Below, piece by piece: positions 8,868-17,644 of a stretch of 64,000 bases of DNA. The notes under the pieces were generated by a model. The model searched no databases, was not told the DNA's origin, and saw only the letters and a list, made by a program, of their open reading frames with translations. Source of the DNA: Burkholderia sp. Ax-1719 (GTDB taxonomy: Bacteria; Pseudomonadota; Gammaproteobacteria; Burkholderiales; Burkholderiaceae); contig NZ_VWWJ01000002.1 of the NCBI RefSeq assembly GCF_011753055.1, positions 434,001 to 498,000 of the forward strand. Direction: 5' to 3'. Position 1 is the first letter of the stretch; every line of letters begins with the position of its first letter. Both the position numbers and the translations under genes were made by a program.

Positions 8868-9344
8868 ATGACCTCTCATCCGACCTCCAGCACGACGCGA
8901 CCCGACGCTCAACCCGTTTCCGCCCAGGCTGACGCCCTCGCGGGCGATCTGCGCGCGCTGGTCGGCAAGCTCAAACGGCGGCTGCGCGAGCAGGCGAGCG
9001 CAGGCGATTTCACGCCGTCCCAACTGGCGGTCCTGCAACGGCTGGAACGCGATGGCCCGGCGACGGTATCCAGCCTCGCACGCGCGGAAGGCATGCGCCC
9101 GCAGTCGATGGGCACCGTGGTCGCCGCGCTGGAATCGACGGGATTGCTGACCGGCGCGCCGGACCCAGCCGATGGGCGGCAAACGCTCTGGTCGCTCACG
9201 GATGTCTTCGCTAACTGGATGCGCGAAAGCCGTGCGGCGCGCCAGGACTGGCTCGCGCGCACGATCGAAGCGCGCCTTTCCGGCCTCGAACAGACGGAAC
9301 TCGCTCACGCCATCGCGCTGCTTCAGCGGCTCGTGCAGCCCTAA
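8868..9344 (+). CDS. MarR-family transcriptional regulator
   Basis: The 158-residue protein has MarR length and a winged helix-turn-helix in the middle (LAVLQRLERDGPATVSSLA, then MRPQSMGTVVAALE). The wing contains DPADGRQTLWSLT, the usual D-R-R-like wing motif in a variant form. MarR proteins repress efflux or catabolic genes and release DNA on ligand or oxidant binding. The next gene, an MFS exporter, starts 15 bp downstream and is almost certainly co-transcribed. No clear ribosome site precedes the ATG, so the leader may be very short. Confidence 0.93.
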   Translation: MTSHPTSSTTRPDAQPVSAQADALAGDLRALVGKLKRRLREQASAGDFTPSQLAVLQRLERDGPATVSSLARAEGMRPQSMGTVVAALESTGLLTGAPDPADGRQTLWSLTDVFANWMRESRAARQDWLARTIEARLSGLEQTELAHAIALLQRLVQP

Positions 9345-9359
9345 GGACGGAGGCCAGCC

Positions 9360-10604
9360 ATGAGCGATTCCGCCACCGGCATGTTCCGTTCGCTGCGCAG
9401 CTTCAACTATCGCGTGTGGTCGGCGGGCGCCCTGGTGTCCAACGTCGGCACCTGGATGCAGCGCACTGCGCAGGACTGGCTCGTATTGACGGGCCTCACG
9501 CATCACAGCGCGGCGGCAGTGGGCGTGGTGATGGGCCTGCAGTTCGGGCCGCAATTGCTGTTTCTGCCCTGGTCGGGCTACGCGGCCGATCACTTCGATC
9601 AGCGCCGCCTGCTGATGTTCACGCAGGCGATACTCGGCGTTCTCGCGCTGGCGTTGGGCTTGCTGACGATCACGGGCGTCGTCCAGCTCTGGCACGTCTA
9701 TCTGTTCGCCTTCCTCTTTGGCACCACCACGGCGTTCGATTCGCCGGTGCGACAGACCTTCGTTTCTGAACTCGTCGGCGATTCCGACCTCGCCAACGCG
9801 GTCGCGCTCAATTCGACCTCGTTCAACGCCGCGCGCATGGTCGGACCGGCGGTGGCGGGCATTGTGATCGCATCGGTGGGCGTCGGCTGGGCGTTCGTGC
9901 TCAATGGGCTGTCTTTCGTCGCCGTGCTGGTGTCGCTCACGCGGCTGCGCTCGCACGAATTGCGCATGCGCTCGCGCGCCAAGCCCGCCAAGGGCAACCT
10001 CGTGGCGGGATTTCGCTACGTGTGGTCGCGCCCGGACTTGAAAGCGATCGTGGTCATGCTGTTTCTGATCGGCACCTTCGGCCTGAATTTTCCGATCTTC
10101 ATTTCGACGATGGCCGTGCGCGTCTTTCACGCCGACGCGGGCGGCTATGGCCTGCTTTCATCGCTGATGGCGGTGGGCACGGTCTCGGGCGCGCTGTTCG
10201 GCGCGCATCGCAGCAACCCGCGTTTTGCATCGCTGCTGATTGCATCGGCGATGTTCGGGGTGGGCTGTGTGCTGGCGGCGATTGCGCCCAGCTATGGCTG
10301 GTTTGGCGCAGCGCTGGTGGTGATTGGCGTGGCGTCGCTGACGGTCATGACGGAAACCAACAGCCTCATGCAGCTCTCCACCGAGCCTTCGATGCGCGGG
10401 CGCGTACTCGCGATCCGCCTGGCCGTGGCGCTGGGCGGTACACCCATTGGCGCGCCGATCGTCGGCTGGGTGGCCGACCATTGGGGGCCGCGCTGGGCAT
10501 TGCTGGTTGGGGCCTCGTCTGGATTCGCGGCGGCAGCGGTGGCGATCTGGGTGATGACGCGCGGTCGCCTGAACCCGGCAGATCCGGTAGACCGCGCGAA
10601 TTGA
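9360..10604 (+). CDS. MFS transporter, DHA3/EntS-like exporter
   Basis: The 414-residue protein has about 12 predicted hydrophobic segments. The N-terminal SLRSFNYRVWSAGALVSNVG and the loop-2 region YAADHFDQRRLL (motif A-like D-x-x-D-x-R-R) fit the MFS group that includes enterobactin exporter EntS and macrolide exporters. GGAGG lies 8 bp before the ATG. It forms a two-gene operon with the MarR regulator, so it is probably an inducible drug or metabolite efflux pump in the inner membrane. Confidence 0.92.
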   Translation: MSDSATGMFRSLRSFNYRVWSAGALVSNVGTWMQRTAQDWLVLTGLTHHSAAAVGVVMGLQFGPQLLFLPWSGYAADHFDQRRLLMFTQAILGVLALALGLLTITGVVQLWHVYLFAFLFGTTTAFDSPVRQTFVSELVGDSDLANAVALNSTSFNAARMVGPAVAGIVIASVGVGWAFVLNGLSFVAVLVSLTRLRSHELRMRSRAKPAKGNLVAGFRYVWSRPDLKAIVVMLFLIGTFGLNFPIFISTMAVRVFHADAGGYGLLSSLMAVGTVSGALFGAHRSNPRFASLLIASAMFGVGCVLAAIAPSYGWFGAALVVIGVASLTVMTETNSLMQLSTEPSMRGRVLAIRLAVALGGTPIGAPIVGWVADHWGPRWALLVGASSGFAAAAVAIWVMTRGRLNPADPVDRAN

Positions 10605-10612
10605 CGTGACAA

Positions 10613-10936
10613 TTACGCGCAGAGCTTTGCGCTGGCGAGGCGGTTGAGGCTCACGCCTTCTTCGGTGGCCTGGATCACCAGCGCGCGATGGGCCGCTGGC
10701 GGAATCCGCACCTTGAAGATGCCGCTATAGCTGCGATCCGCGATGGGATCGGGCACCTTCTCGCCGTCGGCCGTCATTTCCTGCACGGTTTCGTGTACCA
10801 GGCGGCGGATACCGGCGAGCGCGCCTTCGGGCGACTTGTCGAGCCATGACAGCGAGGGAAACTCCGCGCACAGCCCAACGTGTTCCTCATCCTCAGGGGA
10901 CCACGAGATGCGATACGTGTAGTGGTCGTGCTTCAT
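10613..10936 (-). CDS. hicB: HicB-family antitoxin with C-terminal ribbon-helix-helix
   Basis: The 107-residue protein has an N-terminal HicB partial RNase-H-like fold (YTYRISWSPEDEEHVGLCAE, then FPSLSWLDKSPEGAL). The C-terminal segment FKVRIPPAAHRALVIQATEE is an Arc-like ribbon-helix-helix DNA-binding domain. It neutralises HicA and represses the operon. The ATG at 10936 overlaps the hicA stop by 4 bp, so translation is coupled; the longer frame to 11044 is a shadow of hicA. It ends 8 bp from the convergent MFS gene. Confidence 0.88.
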   Translation of the reverse strand: MKHDHYTYRISWSPEDEEHVGLCAEFPSLSWLDKSPEGALAGIRRLVHETVQEMTADGEKVPDPIADRSYSGIFKVRIPPAAHRALVIQATEEGVSLNRLASAKLCA

Positions 10937-11184
10937 GATTGCAGCTCCTTGAGCTTGTCGATCGCTTCGAGAACCTGGCGCACTTGATACACCTTGGCCT
11001 TGCCGTGATCGTTCTGGATATTCACGCGCGGGTCGCCTGGCCACGGCATTTTAAAAACCGCATGACTGGAGCCGGACTGACGCGCCGCGCCGAAATACGT
11101 CTCGCACACCTTGAAGAGGTCGTTGAATCGCACATTGGCGGGCTCGCCGCGCATCTGCTCGAGTATTTTCTGTTCGTGTCTCAT
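10933..11184 (-). CDS. hicA: HicA-type toxin (mRNA interferase)
   Basis: The 83-residue protein matches the HicA variant that starts with a short helical extension (MRHEQKILEQM). The double-stranded-RNA-binding-like core follows, with SGSSHAVFKMPW, where the His of the SxxH motif is the catalytic residue in this family, and NDHGKAKVYQVRQVLEAI. HicA cleaves mRNA when unbound. Toxin precedes antitoxin, as is standard for hicAB. The alternative ATG at 11211 would translate through the palindrome at 11183-11204; I prefer 11184, which leaves the palindrome in the leader. Confidence 0.82.
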   Translation of the reverse strand: MRHEQKILEQMRGEPANVRFNDLFKVCETYFGAARQSGSSHAVFKMPWPGDPRVNIQNDHGKAKVYQVRQVLEAIDKLKELQS

Positions 11185-11204
11185 GGTGTCACTATTGACA
11201 CCAT
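11183..11204. promoter_or_regulatory. Perfect 9-bp palindrome at the hicA start (probable HicB operator)
   Basis: ATGGTGTCA (11183-11191), CTAT, TGACACCAT (11196-11204) is an exact inverted repeat whose left arm includes the hicA start codon. The HicB protein carries a ribbon-helix-helix domain, which binds short palindromes of this kind. On the minus strand a TTGACG at 11216-11211 could be the -35 element overlapping it. Confidence 0.6.
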
Positions 11205-11465
11205 TCGTCAAGCCGGGTGCAGGGCTCGCGTGGCGCGAATTTGCGCGCCGTCATGGTCGGCGCGCGCACGGCGGAAGTGCGAATGGTGGCGAAACAAGAG
11301 GGGACTGCGGGATCGAGTCCGACGCTGAAATCTTAAGAAGGGGATCCGGCGCGCAACACCTGGCCGGATGGCCAGCGGTCGGGCAATCAAGCTGCGGGCG
11401 CAGACCTGCTACGCTTCCCGAGCCGCTAGCCTTCGCGCCTTCTCATTAACGGAACCGCCCGCCCG

Positions 11466-11903
11466 ATGCATCGTCGCTCTCTTGTCATTCGCGCGTTCTT
11501 CGCGCTCTGCCTGCTCGCCGCGACCCTCAATCACGCGCGGGCCATCGCAGCGCACGGGCTGCTCTGGGACTACGGCTACGGCGACGACGCCGTGTTCGCC
11601 AGCAGGGTTTTCTGGGCCGCGCTCACGCTGCTCGATCCGCTCGCCGCGCTGCTGCTTTTTGTGCGCCCGCGTGCGGGGCTCGCGCTGACGGTCGCGATCA
11701 TCGTGTGCGATGTGCTGCACAACGGCTGGTACGTCGCGCGCCATGGGCAGTGGCTGGCGACGTTCTATGTTTCCCAGCTTGCGTTTTGTGTCGCGGTGCT
11801 GGCGATGACGCCGCTGGCGGCGAGGCCGTTTCGCTTGCGCGGCCCCATCGATGCGCTTAAATCAGACGTTCCGAAATCACGCGAAACGGTGCGCCTGGGA
11901 TAA
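11466..11903 (+). CDS. Small inner-membrane protein of unknown function
   Basis: The 145-residue protein has four hydrophobic segments (about residues 8-30, 46-66, 70-86 and 99-118), with charged, Arg-rich ends. I do not recognise the family. The first 35 residues could be read as a signal anchor. Its last 47 bp overlap the 3' end of the convergent DUF2071-like gene, so the C-terminal tail (after about residue 130) may not be conserved; alternatively both genes truly overlap. Low context information: no obvious operon partner. Confidence 0.6.
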   Translation: MHRRSLVIRAFFALCLLAATLNHARAIAAHGLLWDYGYGDDAVFASRVFWAALTLLDPLAALLLFVRPRAGLALTVAIIVCDVLHNGWYVARHGQWLATFYVSQLAFCVAVLAMTPLAARPFRLRGPIDALKSDVPKSRETVRLG

Positions 11904-12717
11904 CGAAGCAAAACGGCGAACCCGTCGCGCCGATACCGTCGAGAAACGCACTGCCCACCGCCGAAGGCGCGACTTCGAGCGGCTGAGCGCTACGCAGATC
12001 GATAGGCAAATCTATGCGCGCATGCGCGAGCCGCCCACAATCCTCGACATGCGATAGCGCTGCATCCTGAAGGCATAGCTGCGCGACTGCTTCATCCCAT
12101 GAGCCAAAAAAAGCGCCAAATTCGGCCGGCACGGCGCGCACCGACGTGCGCCGCGCGTCGCAGCGGAACCCCGGCGCGCTTCCTCGCCCACCCGTGATGA
12201 GCGTGCTGTAGCCATCTGCCTGGGCGCAATGCTCGAAGCGCTCAGGAAGATGCGAGGGCAGCGCGTCGCTGAACACACGGCTGCCGATGGCATAAACCCA
12301 TTGATCGACCACGTTCTTGACGAACAGAACGGTAGGCTCTGCGACGTTGGCGCCGTCGAATCGGTCGACATAGAAGCGCCAGTTGCTTTGCAGCGGCGAT
12401 GGAAAGAGCCGCCGCAACGGGCCGGCTAGCGCCGGGCCAAAGTGACGGTGCGCGTAGGTGAGGATCGTGAAGAGCGTCTTGCCGTCGCGTTGCGCGAGCT
12501 CGACGCCGGGCGGTACGAGCCTGGCCGCTTCGATGCGTGCGAGATCGACGCTCCAGGTGCAATACACAATGTCGACGACATCGCTCGCCAGTGTCGGGAA
12601 CGGCAACCGCCCAAGCACGGCGCGGCGTGCGCGCAGCAGCGAGCGGCAGTTGATCAGCTTTTCGGCGGCAACGCTGGTAAAGCCACTTGAGGGCGAAACG
12701 AATTCGTTGGTGAACAA
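11857..12717 (-). CDS. DUF2071 / acetoacetate decarboxylase-like protein
   Basis: The 286-residue protein resembles the DUF2071 (YqjF) group of the acetoacetate decarboxylase-like fold: a VVYCTWSVDLAR-like opening, VPPGVELAQRDGKTLFTIL, FVKNVVDQWVYAIGSRVFSD and a late SWDEAVAQLCLQD. The biochemical role of DUF2071 proteins is not established. The start appears to be TTG at 12717, with GGAG 7 bp upstream; there is no ATG in a suitable place. It overlaps the convergent membrane-protein gene by 47 bp at the 3' end. Confidence 0.72.
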   Translation of the reverse strand: MFTNEFVSPSSGFTSVAAEKLINCRSLLRARRAVLGRLPFPTLASDVVDIVYCTWSVDLARIEAARLVPPGVELAQRDGKTLFTILTYAHRHFGPALAGPLRRLFPSPLQSNWRFYVDRFDGANVAEPTVLFVKNVVDQWVYAIGSRVFSDALPSHLPERFEHCAQADGYSTLITGGRGSAPGFRCDARRTSVRAVPAEFGAFFGSWDEAVAQLCLQDAALSHVEDCGRLAHARIDLPIDLRSAQPLEVAPSAVGSAFLDGIGATGSPFCFVIPGAPFRVISERLI

Positions 12718-12981
12718 ACAGGAACTCCGGCGCGAAAGAGGGGGACTGGTTTCAAACGAAGACGCGCAGTATGCCCCGAGGCCATCGAGTCACGTCGGCT
12801 GATTGTCCATCCCGGCTCATGGCAATCCAGCGCGCATGGCCAGGCGCAAAAAACCCGCTTTTCACGTTCGCCGTGCAATATTTTGTGTCGCCGGGACAGA
12901 CGGATACATTGGGATACAAAGCGTTCTTCGCGCTGCGCTATAAAGCTTCCATCGCAATCGAATGCATCGAGGAGAACGTCC

Positions 12982-13362
12982 ATGAACGCCGAGGTCCTGC
13001 ACGGTTCGTGTCACTGTGGCGCTGTGCGCTTCGAAGTCCGCACCGCGCTTACGCCCGCTTCGCGCTGCAACTGCAGCCTGTGCCGCCGCAAGGGCGCGCT
13101 GATGTCGCCGCCGTTTGCGGCCGCCGAACTCACCATCACGCGCGGCGAAGAAGACCTCACGCTCTACCAGTTCAACACCCGCGTAGCGAAGCACTATTTC
13201 TGCAAGCACTGCGGTATTTATCCGTTTCATCAGACGCGAAAGGATCCCAAACTTTGGCGTGTGAATCTGGGCTGTCTGGAGGGCGTGGACGTCTACGCGC
13301 TGGAAGCAGGTTTGAACGATGGCGCGAGTCTTTCGGTGGTTTCCGTGGTGGAGGACGCATGA
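12982..13362 (+). CDS. GFA-family (glutathione-dependent formaldehyde-activating-like) zinc protein
   Basis: The 126-residue protein carries the GFA/CENP-V zinc pattern: Cys10 and Cys12 (GSCHCGAV), Cys29/Cys31/Cys34 (CNCSLCRRKG), and Cys74/Cys77 (CKHCGIYPF). Family members bind two zinc ions; formaldehyde-glutathione activity is proven only for a few and doubtful for most. GGAGAACGTCC precedes the ATG at 12982; the frame upstream to 12883 is not supported. The stop codon overlaps the start of a 63-residue ORF (ATGA), suggesting translational coupling. Confidence 0.9.
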   Translation: MNAEVLHGSCHCGAVRFEVRTALTPASRCNCSLCRRKGALMSPPFAAAELTITRGEEDLTLYQFNTRVAKHYFCKHCGIYPFHQTRKDPKLWRVNLGCLEGVDVYALEAGLNDGASLSVVSVVEDA

Positions 13363-13550
13363 AGCGGCTCTTTGCGATGCTCGCGCTGCTGGCAGGCGGT
13401 CTCGCCAACGAAGCGGTGCATCCGCTCGTCTGCACGATGGCCCCGGCCACGCGGCGCGAAACCCTCGAACCGGACGACGATCCGGCGGCCAACCCGAACG
13501 AGCGCCGACGCCGCCGCCTTACGCGTCGTCCGGCACAGCGCGGAGTATGA
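13359..13550 (+). CDS. Small coupled ORF, possible exported peptide (63 aa)
   Basis: The ATG overlaps the GFA gene stop (ATGA at 13359-13362). The first 16 residues, MKRLFAMLALLAGGLA, form a positively charged then hydrophobic stretch like a signal peptide. An acidic patch and a very Arg-rich end (NERRRRRLTRR) follow. It stops 8 bp before the response regulator. Coupling and the hydrophobic start argue for a real product; lack of a recognised family argues for caution. Confidence 0.4.
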   Translation: MKRLFAMLALLAGGLANEAVHPLVCTMAPATRRETLEPDDDPAANPNERRRRRLTRRPAQRGV

Positions 13551-13557
13551 TCGGCGC

Positions 13558-14298
13558 ATGGAAAAAATCGACCACATCCTGATCGTCGACGACGATCGCG
13601 GCATCCGCGAACTGATTGCGGATTACCTCGAAAAGAACGGCATTCGCGTGTCGCTAGCCGCCAATGGCCGCGAGATGCGTCAGGCGCTCGAAAATGGCGC
13701 GCCGGACCTCATCGTGCTCGACCTGATGATGCCTGGCGAAGACGGTCTCGTGCTGTGCCGCGACCTGCGCGCGAGCCGCTTCCGCGCGGTGCCGGTGCTC
13801 ATGCTCACGGCGCGCAGCGAGGAAACCGACCGCATCGTCGGCCTTGAAATGGGCGCCGACGACTATCTGTCCAAGCCGTTCGCCGTGCGCGAACTGCTCG
13901 CGCGCATCCGTTCGGTGCTGCGCCGCACGCGCATGCTGCCGCCTGGCATGCAGGTGACGGAAACCGCGCCGATGCTAGGCTTCGGCGAATGGCGGCTGGA
14001 CACCACGGCACGCCATCTGCTCGACGAGGAAGGCACGCTGGTGGCGCTCTCCGGAGCGGAATATCGCCTGCTGCGCGTGTTTCTCGACAATCCGCAGCGC
14101 GTGCTCACGCGCGACCAGTTGCTCAACCTCACGCAAGGGCGTCAGGCCGATGCGTTCGACCGCTCCATCGATCTGCTCGTGAGCCGTCTGCGCCAGCGCC
14201 TGCGCGATGGTGCGCGCGAACCGCGCTACATCAAGACGCTGCGCAACGAGGGCTATGTGTTTTCGGCGACAGTGAGCGCGATTGAGGGGACGCCATGA
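13558..14298 (+). CDS. OmpR-family response regulator
   Basis: The 246-residue protein has a receiver domain with the acidic pair Asp11/Asp12, phospho-acceptor Asp55 (VLDLMMPG), Thr84 and Lys106 (SKPF). A C-terminal winged helix follows with LSGAEYRLLRVFLDNPQRVL and the DRSIDLLVSRLRQRL recognition helix, as in the OmpR/RstA subgroup. The true start is the ATG at 13558; the frame upstream is shadow. The kinase gene overlaps its stop (ATGA), so both are made together. Targets are unknown. Confidence 0.94.
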   Translation: MEKIDHILIVDDDRGIRELIADYLEKNGIRVSLAANGREMRQALENGAPDLIVLDLMMPGEDGLVLCRDLRASRFRAVPVLMLTARSEETDRIVGLEMGADDYLSKPFAVRELLARIRSVLRRTRMLPPGMQVTETAPMLGFGEWRLDTTARHLLDEEGTLVALSGAEYRLLRVFLDNPQRVLTRDQLLNLTQGRQADAFDRSIDLLVSRLRQRLRDGAREPRYIKTLRNEGYVFSATVSAIEGTP

Positions 14299-15659
14299 GC
14301 GCCGCCACGCATGCTGCGCCAGCGGCCGCCCTGGGCGAAAACCCGGCGCGCCATCTGCTGCACTGGCCGCGCACGCTGTTCGCGCGGCTCGCGCTGATTC
14401 TCTGCGTGGGTCTCGCGCTCGCGCAGACGCTTTCGGTCTGGCTCACGCTCACCGAGCGCGACGAAACCACGGCCAACATGATGATGGATTACGTCGAGCG
14501 CGAGGTGGCCAGCTCCGTGGCGCTGCTCGACAATCTGCCGCCCGCCGAACGCGCCGCCTGGCTGCCGAAGCTCGCGCGACGCAGCTATATGTTCGTGCTG
14601 GGCGAGGGCGTGCAAGGCGTTGCGCCCGACGCGCAACTGTCGATGCGCTACGAATCGGCGATCTCGAAGGGCATCGGCAAGCACTACGCCATGACGGCCA
14701 ATGCGATCCCCGGCAACGGCGAGAATTTTCAGGTGCATCTACGTCTGAGCGACGGCACGCCGCTCACCATCGACGTGCGCCCTCAGCATGCGCTGCCGCT
14801 CTCGCGCTGGCTGCCGCTGGTGCTGGCGGTGCAACTGATCGTGCTGGCGGTGTGCTGCTATCTGGCGGTGCGCGTGGCGACGCGGCCGCTGAATGCGCTC
14901 GCCAAGGCCGCCGATACGCTCGGCCCCGATCTCAAGGCTGAGCATCTGGACGAAAACGGGCCGTCGGAAGTCGCTCGCGCGGCGCGTGCATTCAATGCGA
15001 TGCAGGCGCGTATCTCCGGCTACATGGCCGAGCGCATGCAGATACTCGCGTCCATCTCGCACGACCTGCAGACGCCGATCACGCGCATGCGTCTGCGTGT
15101 CGACGTGATGGACGACGACACCCAGGCCACGCGTCTGCGCCAGGATCTGCAGGAGATGGAGCAGCTAGTCAAGGAAGGCGTCGCCTATGCACGCACGCTG
15201 CACGGCGCGGCGGAAGTGCCAGTGCGGCTCGATCTGGATTCGATGCTCGACAGCATCGTGTGCGACTACATCGATGCCGGCAGCGACGTGCGTTACGACA
15301 CCCGCGCGCCGCTGGCGGTGGTGACGCGCGCCCAGGCGCTCAAGCGCATCGTCGGCAATTTCGTGGATAACGCGCTGAAGTTCGCGGGTGCGGCGGAAAT
15401 TGCGCTGGTCGAAGGTCCCGGCGACGGCCAGGTCACGATTTCGGTGATGGATCGTGGGCCGGGCATTCCGGAGGAGTCGCTGGAGAAAGTGTTCGAGCCG
15501 TTCTACCGGCTCGAAACGTCGCGCAATCGCGGCACGGGCGGCACTGGCCTGGGCCTGGCGATCGCAAGGCAACTGGCGGTGGCGATGGGCGCGCAGCTCT
15601 CGCTGCATAACCGCACCGGCGGCGGGCTGGAAGCGCGTCTCGTGCTCAAACGCGCATGA
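14295..15659 (+). CDS. Membrane sensor histidine kinase (OmpR-family partner)
   Basis: The 454-residue kinase has a first transmembrane helix around residues 30-52, a periplasmic domain to about residue 170, a second transmembrane helix at 172-193 and a HAMP region (VATRPLNALAKAADTLG). The dimerisation helix carries the phosphorylated His256 (SISHDLQTPITRMR). The ATPase domain shows VGNFVDNALKFAG, DRGPGIPEE and GTGGTGLGLAIAR. It forms an operon with the upstream regulator, overlapping by 4 bp. The signal is unknown. Confidence 0.94.
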   Translation: MSAATHAAPAAALGENPARHLLHWPRTLFARLALILCVGLALAQTLSVWLTLTERDETTANMMMDYVEREVASSVALLDNLPPAERAAWLPKLARRSYMFVLGEGVQGVAPDAQLSMRYESAISKGIGKHYAMTANAIPGNGENFQVHLRLSDGTPLTIDVRPQHALPLSRWLPLVLAVQLIVLAVCCYLAVRVATRPLNALAKAADTLGPDLKAEHLDENGPSEVARAARAFNAMQARISGYMAERMQILASISHDLQTPITRMRLRVDVMDDDTQATRLRQDLQEMEQLVKEGVAYARTLHGAAEVPVRLDLDSMLDSIVCDYIDAGSDVRYDTRAPLAVVTRAQALKRIVGNFVDNALKFAGAAEIALVEGPGDGQVTISVMDRGPGIPEESLEKVFEPFYRLETSRNRGTGGTGLGLAIARQLAVAMGAQLSLHNRTGGGLEARLVLKRA

Positions 15660-15677
15660 CCGGCAGCATGGGCCGCT

Positions 15678-16019
15678 TTATGCTGGCGACGTGACGCAAG
15701 CCCAGATCAGCCCATCCCGTTCACACGCCGGATAGACCGTGGCGTCGTTCGCGCTCATGCAGCGCGGCGACGCCACGGTCAGCATGCGTACCTGCTGGCC
15801 GTTCACGTCGAAACGCCAGCCATGCGAGGGACAGGTGAGCAGGCCGCCGTTCACGCTGCCGCCCGACAGCGGATCGCCGCGATGCGGGCAGCGATCGTCC
15901 CAGACGTGCACGCCGCCTTCGCCGTCGCGCCAGACCACCAGCCTTGCGGCCCCGAGCGTCACCGCGCGCGCCGTGCAGTCGGCCACCTCGTCGCTCGCGC
16001 AGAGCGCCGACCAGTCCAT
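15678..16019 (-). CDS. Small Rieske [2Fe-2S] ferredoxin-like protein
   Basis: The protein is about 113 residues. It has the two Rieske ligand boxes intact: CPHRGD (Cys44, His46) and CPSHGWRF (Cys63, His66). Stand-alone Rieske proteins of this size serve as electron carriers for ring-hydroxylating oxygenases or act as NirD-like subunits; no oxygenase gene adjoins it. I chose the ATG at 16019 (a purine-rich GAAGAAGA lies upstream); the frame is open to 16073. It is convergent with the histidine kinase gene 18 bp away. Confidence 0.85.
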   Translation of the reverse strand: MDWSALCASDEVADCTARAVTLGAARLVVWRDGEGGVHVWDDRCPHRGDPLSGGSVNGGLLTCPSHGWRFDVNGQQVRMLTVASPRCMSANDATVYPACERDGLIWACVTSPA

Positions 16020-16154
16020 CGCGTCTTCTTCAAACTGCCGCGCAGCGCTCGCACCCCGTCCCGAAAGTGGCATACGTGTCGATCCATCCAGAAAGCATCA
16101 AAAAACCTATCTTACGACATCGACCGCCGATTCGGCATTCACGCCGAGGCGGCG

Positions 16155-17573
16155 TTACAACGGTATGCGTACCGCCGGGTCGGCGAGCAGTCTGCCGAGT
16201 GTGCGCATCGCGGCCTCGATGGGCTCGCTCCACGGGTGGCCGAAGTTCAGACGGATGCAGTTGCGAAAGCCATGTTCCGGCGAAAAGATCGGCCCCGGCG
16301 CGAGACTCACGCCGCTCGCAATGGCGAGGCGATGCAAGGCCATCGCGTCGATGGCCTCGGGCAATTCGAGCCACACGAAATAGCCGCCGCGTGGCCGCGC
16401 GTAGCGCACGCCGCGCGGCAACCAGCGGCGGATCGCGCGCTCCATGTCGCCCAGTTGCGCCAGCAGCGCCGCGCGCACTTTACGCAGATGGCGGTCGTAG
16501 CTGCCGTGTTGCAGATAATCGGCCATGCCTGCCTGCACCGGAATGCTCGCGGAAAGCGTGGACATGAGCTTGAGCCGCTGCACCTTCTGCGCATAGCGGC
16601 CGGCAGCCGTCCAGCCGATGCGATAGCCCGGCGCCAGCGTCTTCGAAAACGAACTGCAGTGCATCACGAGCCCTTGCGTATCGAACGCGAGCGCGGGCAG
16701 CGGGTAGTCAGATTCGAAATGCAGCTCGCCGTAGACGTCGTCTTCGATCAGCGGGATCTCGTGGCGTGCAAGCAATTCGACCAGCGTACGTTTTTTCTCG
16801 ACGGAAAGCGTTGCGCCAGTGGGATTCTGGAAATTGGTCATGAACCAGCACGCGCGGATCGGATGGTTTTCCAGCGCGGCGGCGAGCGCATCGAGATCGA
16901 GGCCCGTGACAGGATCGACGCGAATCGGCACCGCGCGCAGATCGAGCCGTTCGATCGCCTGCAAAGCGGCGTAAAAACCGGGCGATTCCACCGCAACGCA
17001 GTCGCCGGGCCGCGTGACCGCCATCAGGCAGAGATTGAGCGCTTCGAGCGCGCCGTTGGTCACGACGATTTCGTCCATCGGCTGGGCGATGCCGATCCCC
17101 ATGTAACGCAGCGCGATCTGCTGGCGCAGCGCCTCGTTGCCGGGCGGCAGATCGACCACCGTGCTCCACGGATTGAGGTTGCGCGAAGCAGTGGCAAGCG
17201 ATTTCGCGAGCCGTTCGAGCGGGAAGAGTTGCGGCGAAGGAAACGCCGAGCCGAGCGGCACGATATCCGGTTCGCGCGCGGCATCGAGCACGGAAAACAC
17301 CAGATCGCTGATATCGACCTTGCCTGCGGCGGCGAGCGGCGTGCGTTCGACTGCCATGACGCCCGCGCCCGGCGCGACGTAGTAGCCCGAGCGCTCCTGC
17401 GCGCGCACGAGCCCCCATTCTTCCAGCAGATAGTAGGCGCGCGTGGCGGTGGCCTGGCTTACGCCGTGTTGCGCGATCACATGGCGCAGGGAGGGCATGC
17501 GCGCACCCACCGGAATGCTGCCGGAGCGGATCTCTTCGGCCATGGTGTGCGCGAGGGTTTCGTAGCGATGCAT
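16155..17573 (-). CDS. MocR/GntR-type regulator with aminotransferase domain
   Basis: The 472-residue MocR protein has an N-terminal GntR winged helix (residues 1-70, with PSLRHVIAQHGVSQATATRA) fused to a fold-type I PLP aminotransferase domain. The latter has Asn250 (NFQNPTG), Asp278, the PLP lysine Lys311 (CSSFSKTLAPGYRIGW) and Arg318. It resembles E. coli YdcR more than PdxR. MocR proteins sense PLP or an amino compound and usually bind direct repeats; 11-bp-phased direct repeats lie just upstream (17645-17691). The ATG at 17573 is preferred over the GTG at 17582. Confidence 0.92.
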   Translation of the reverse strand: MHRYETLAHTMAEEIRSGSIPVGARMPSLRHVIAQHGVSQATATRAYYLLEEWGLVRAQERSGYYVAPGAGVMAVERTPLAAAGKVDISDLVFSVLDAAREPDIVPLGSAFPSPQLFPLERLAKSLATASRNLNPWSTVVDLPPGNEALRQQIALRYMGIGIAQPMDEIVVTNGALEALNLCLMAVTRPGDCVAVESPGFYAALQAIERLDLRAVPIRVDPVTGLDLDALAAALENHPIRACWFMTNFQNPTGATLSVEKKRTLVELLARHEIPLIEDDVYGELHFESDYPLPALAFDTQGLVMHCSSFSKTLAPGYRIGWTAAGRYAQKVQRLKLMSTLSASIPVQAGMADYLQHGSYDRHLRKVRAALLAQLGDMERAIRRWLPRGVRYARPRGGYFVWLELPEAIDAMALHRLAIASGVSLAPGPIFSPEHGFRNCIRLNFGHPWSEPIEAAMRTLGRLLADPAVRIPL

Positions 17574-17644
17574 GCGGCGCACGACGTAATAGCGATAAAG
17601 CCTGCATCCTACGATGACGCGTGCGAATCTGCTACGGAATCCTC

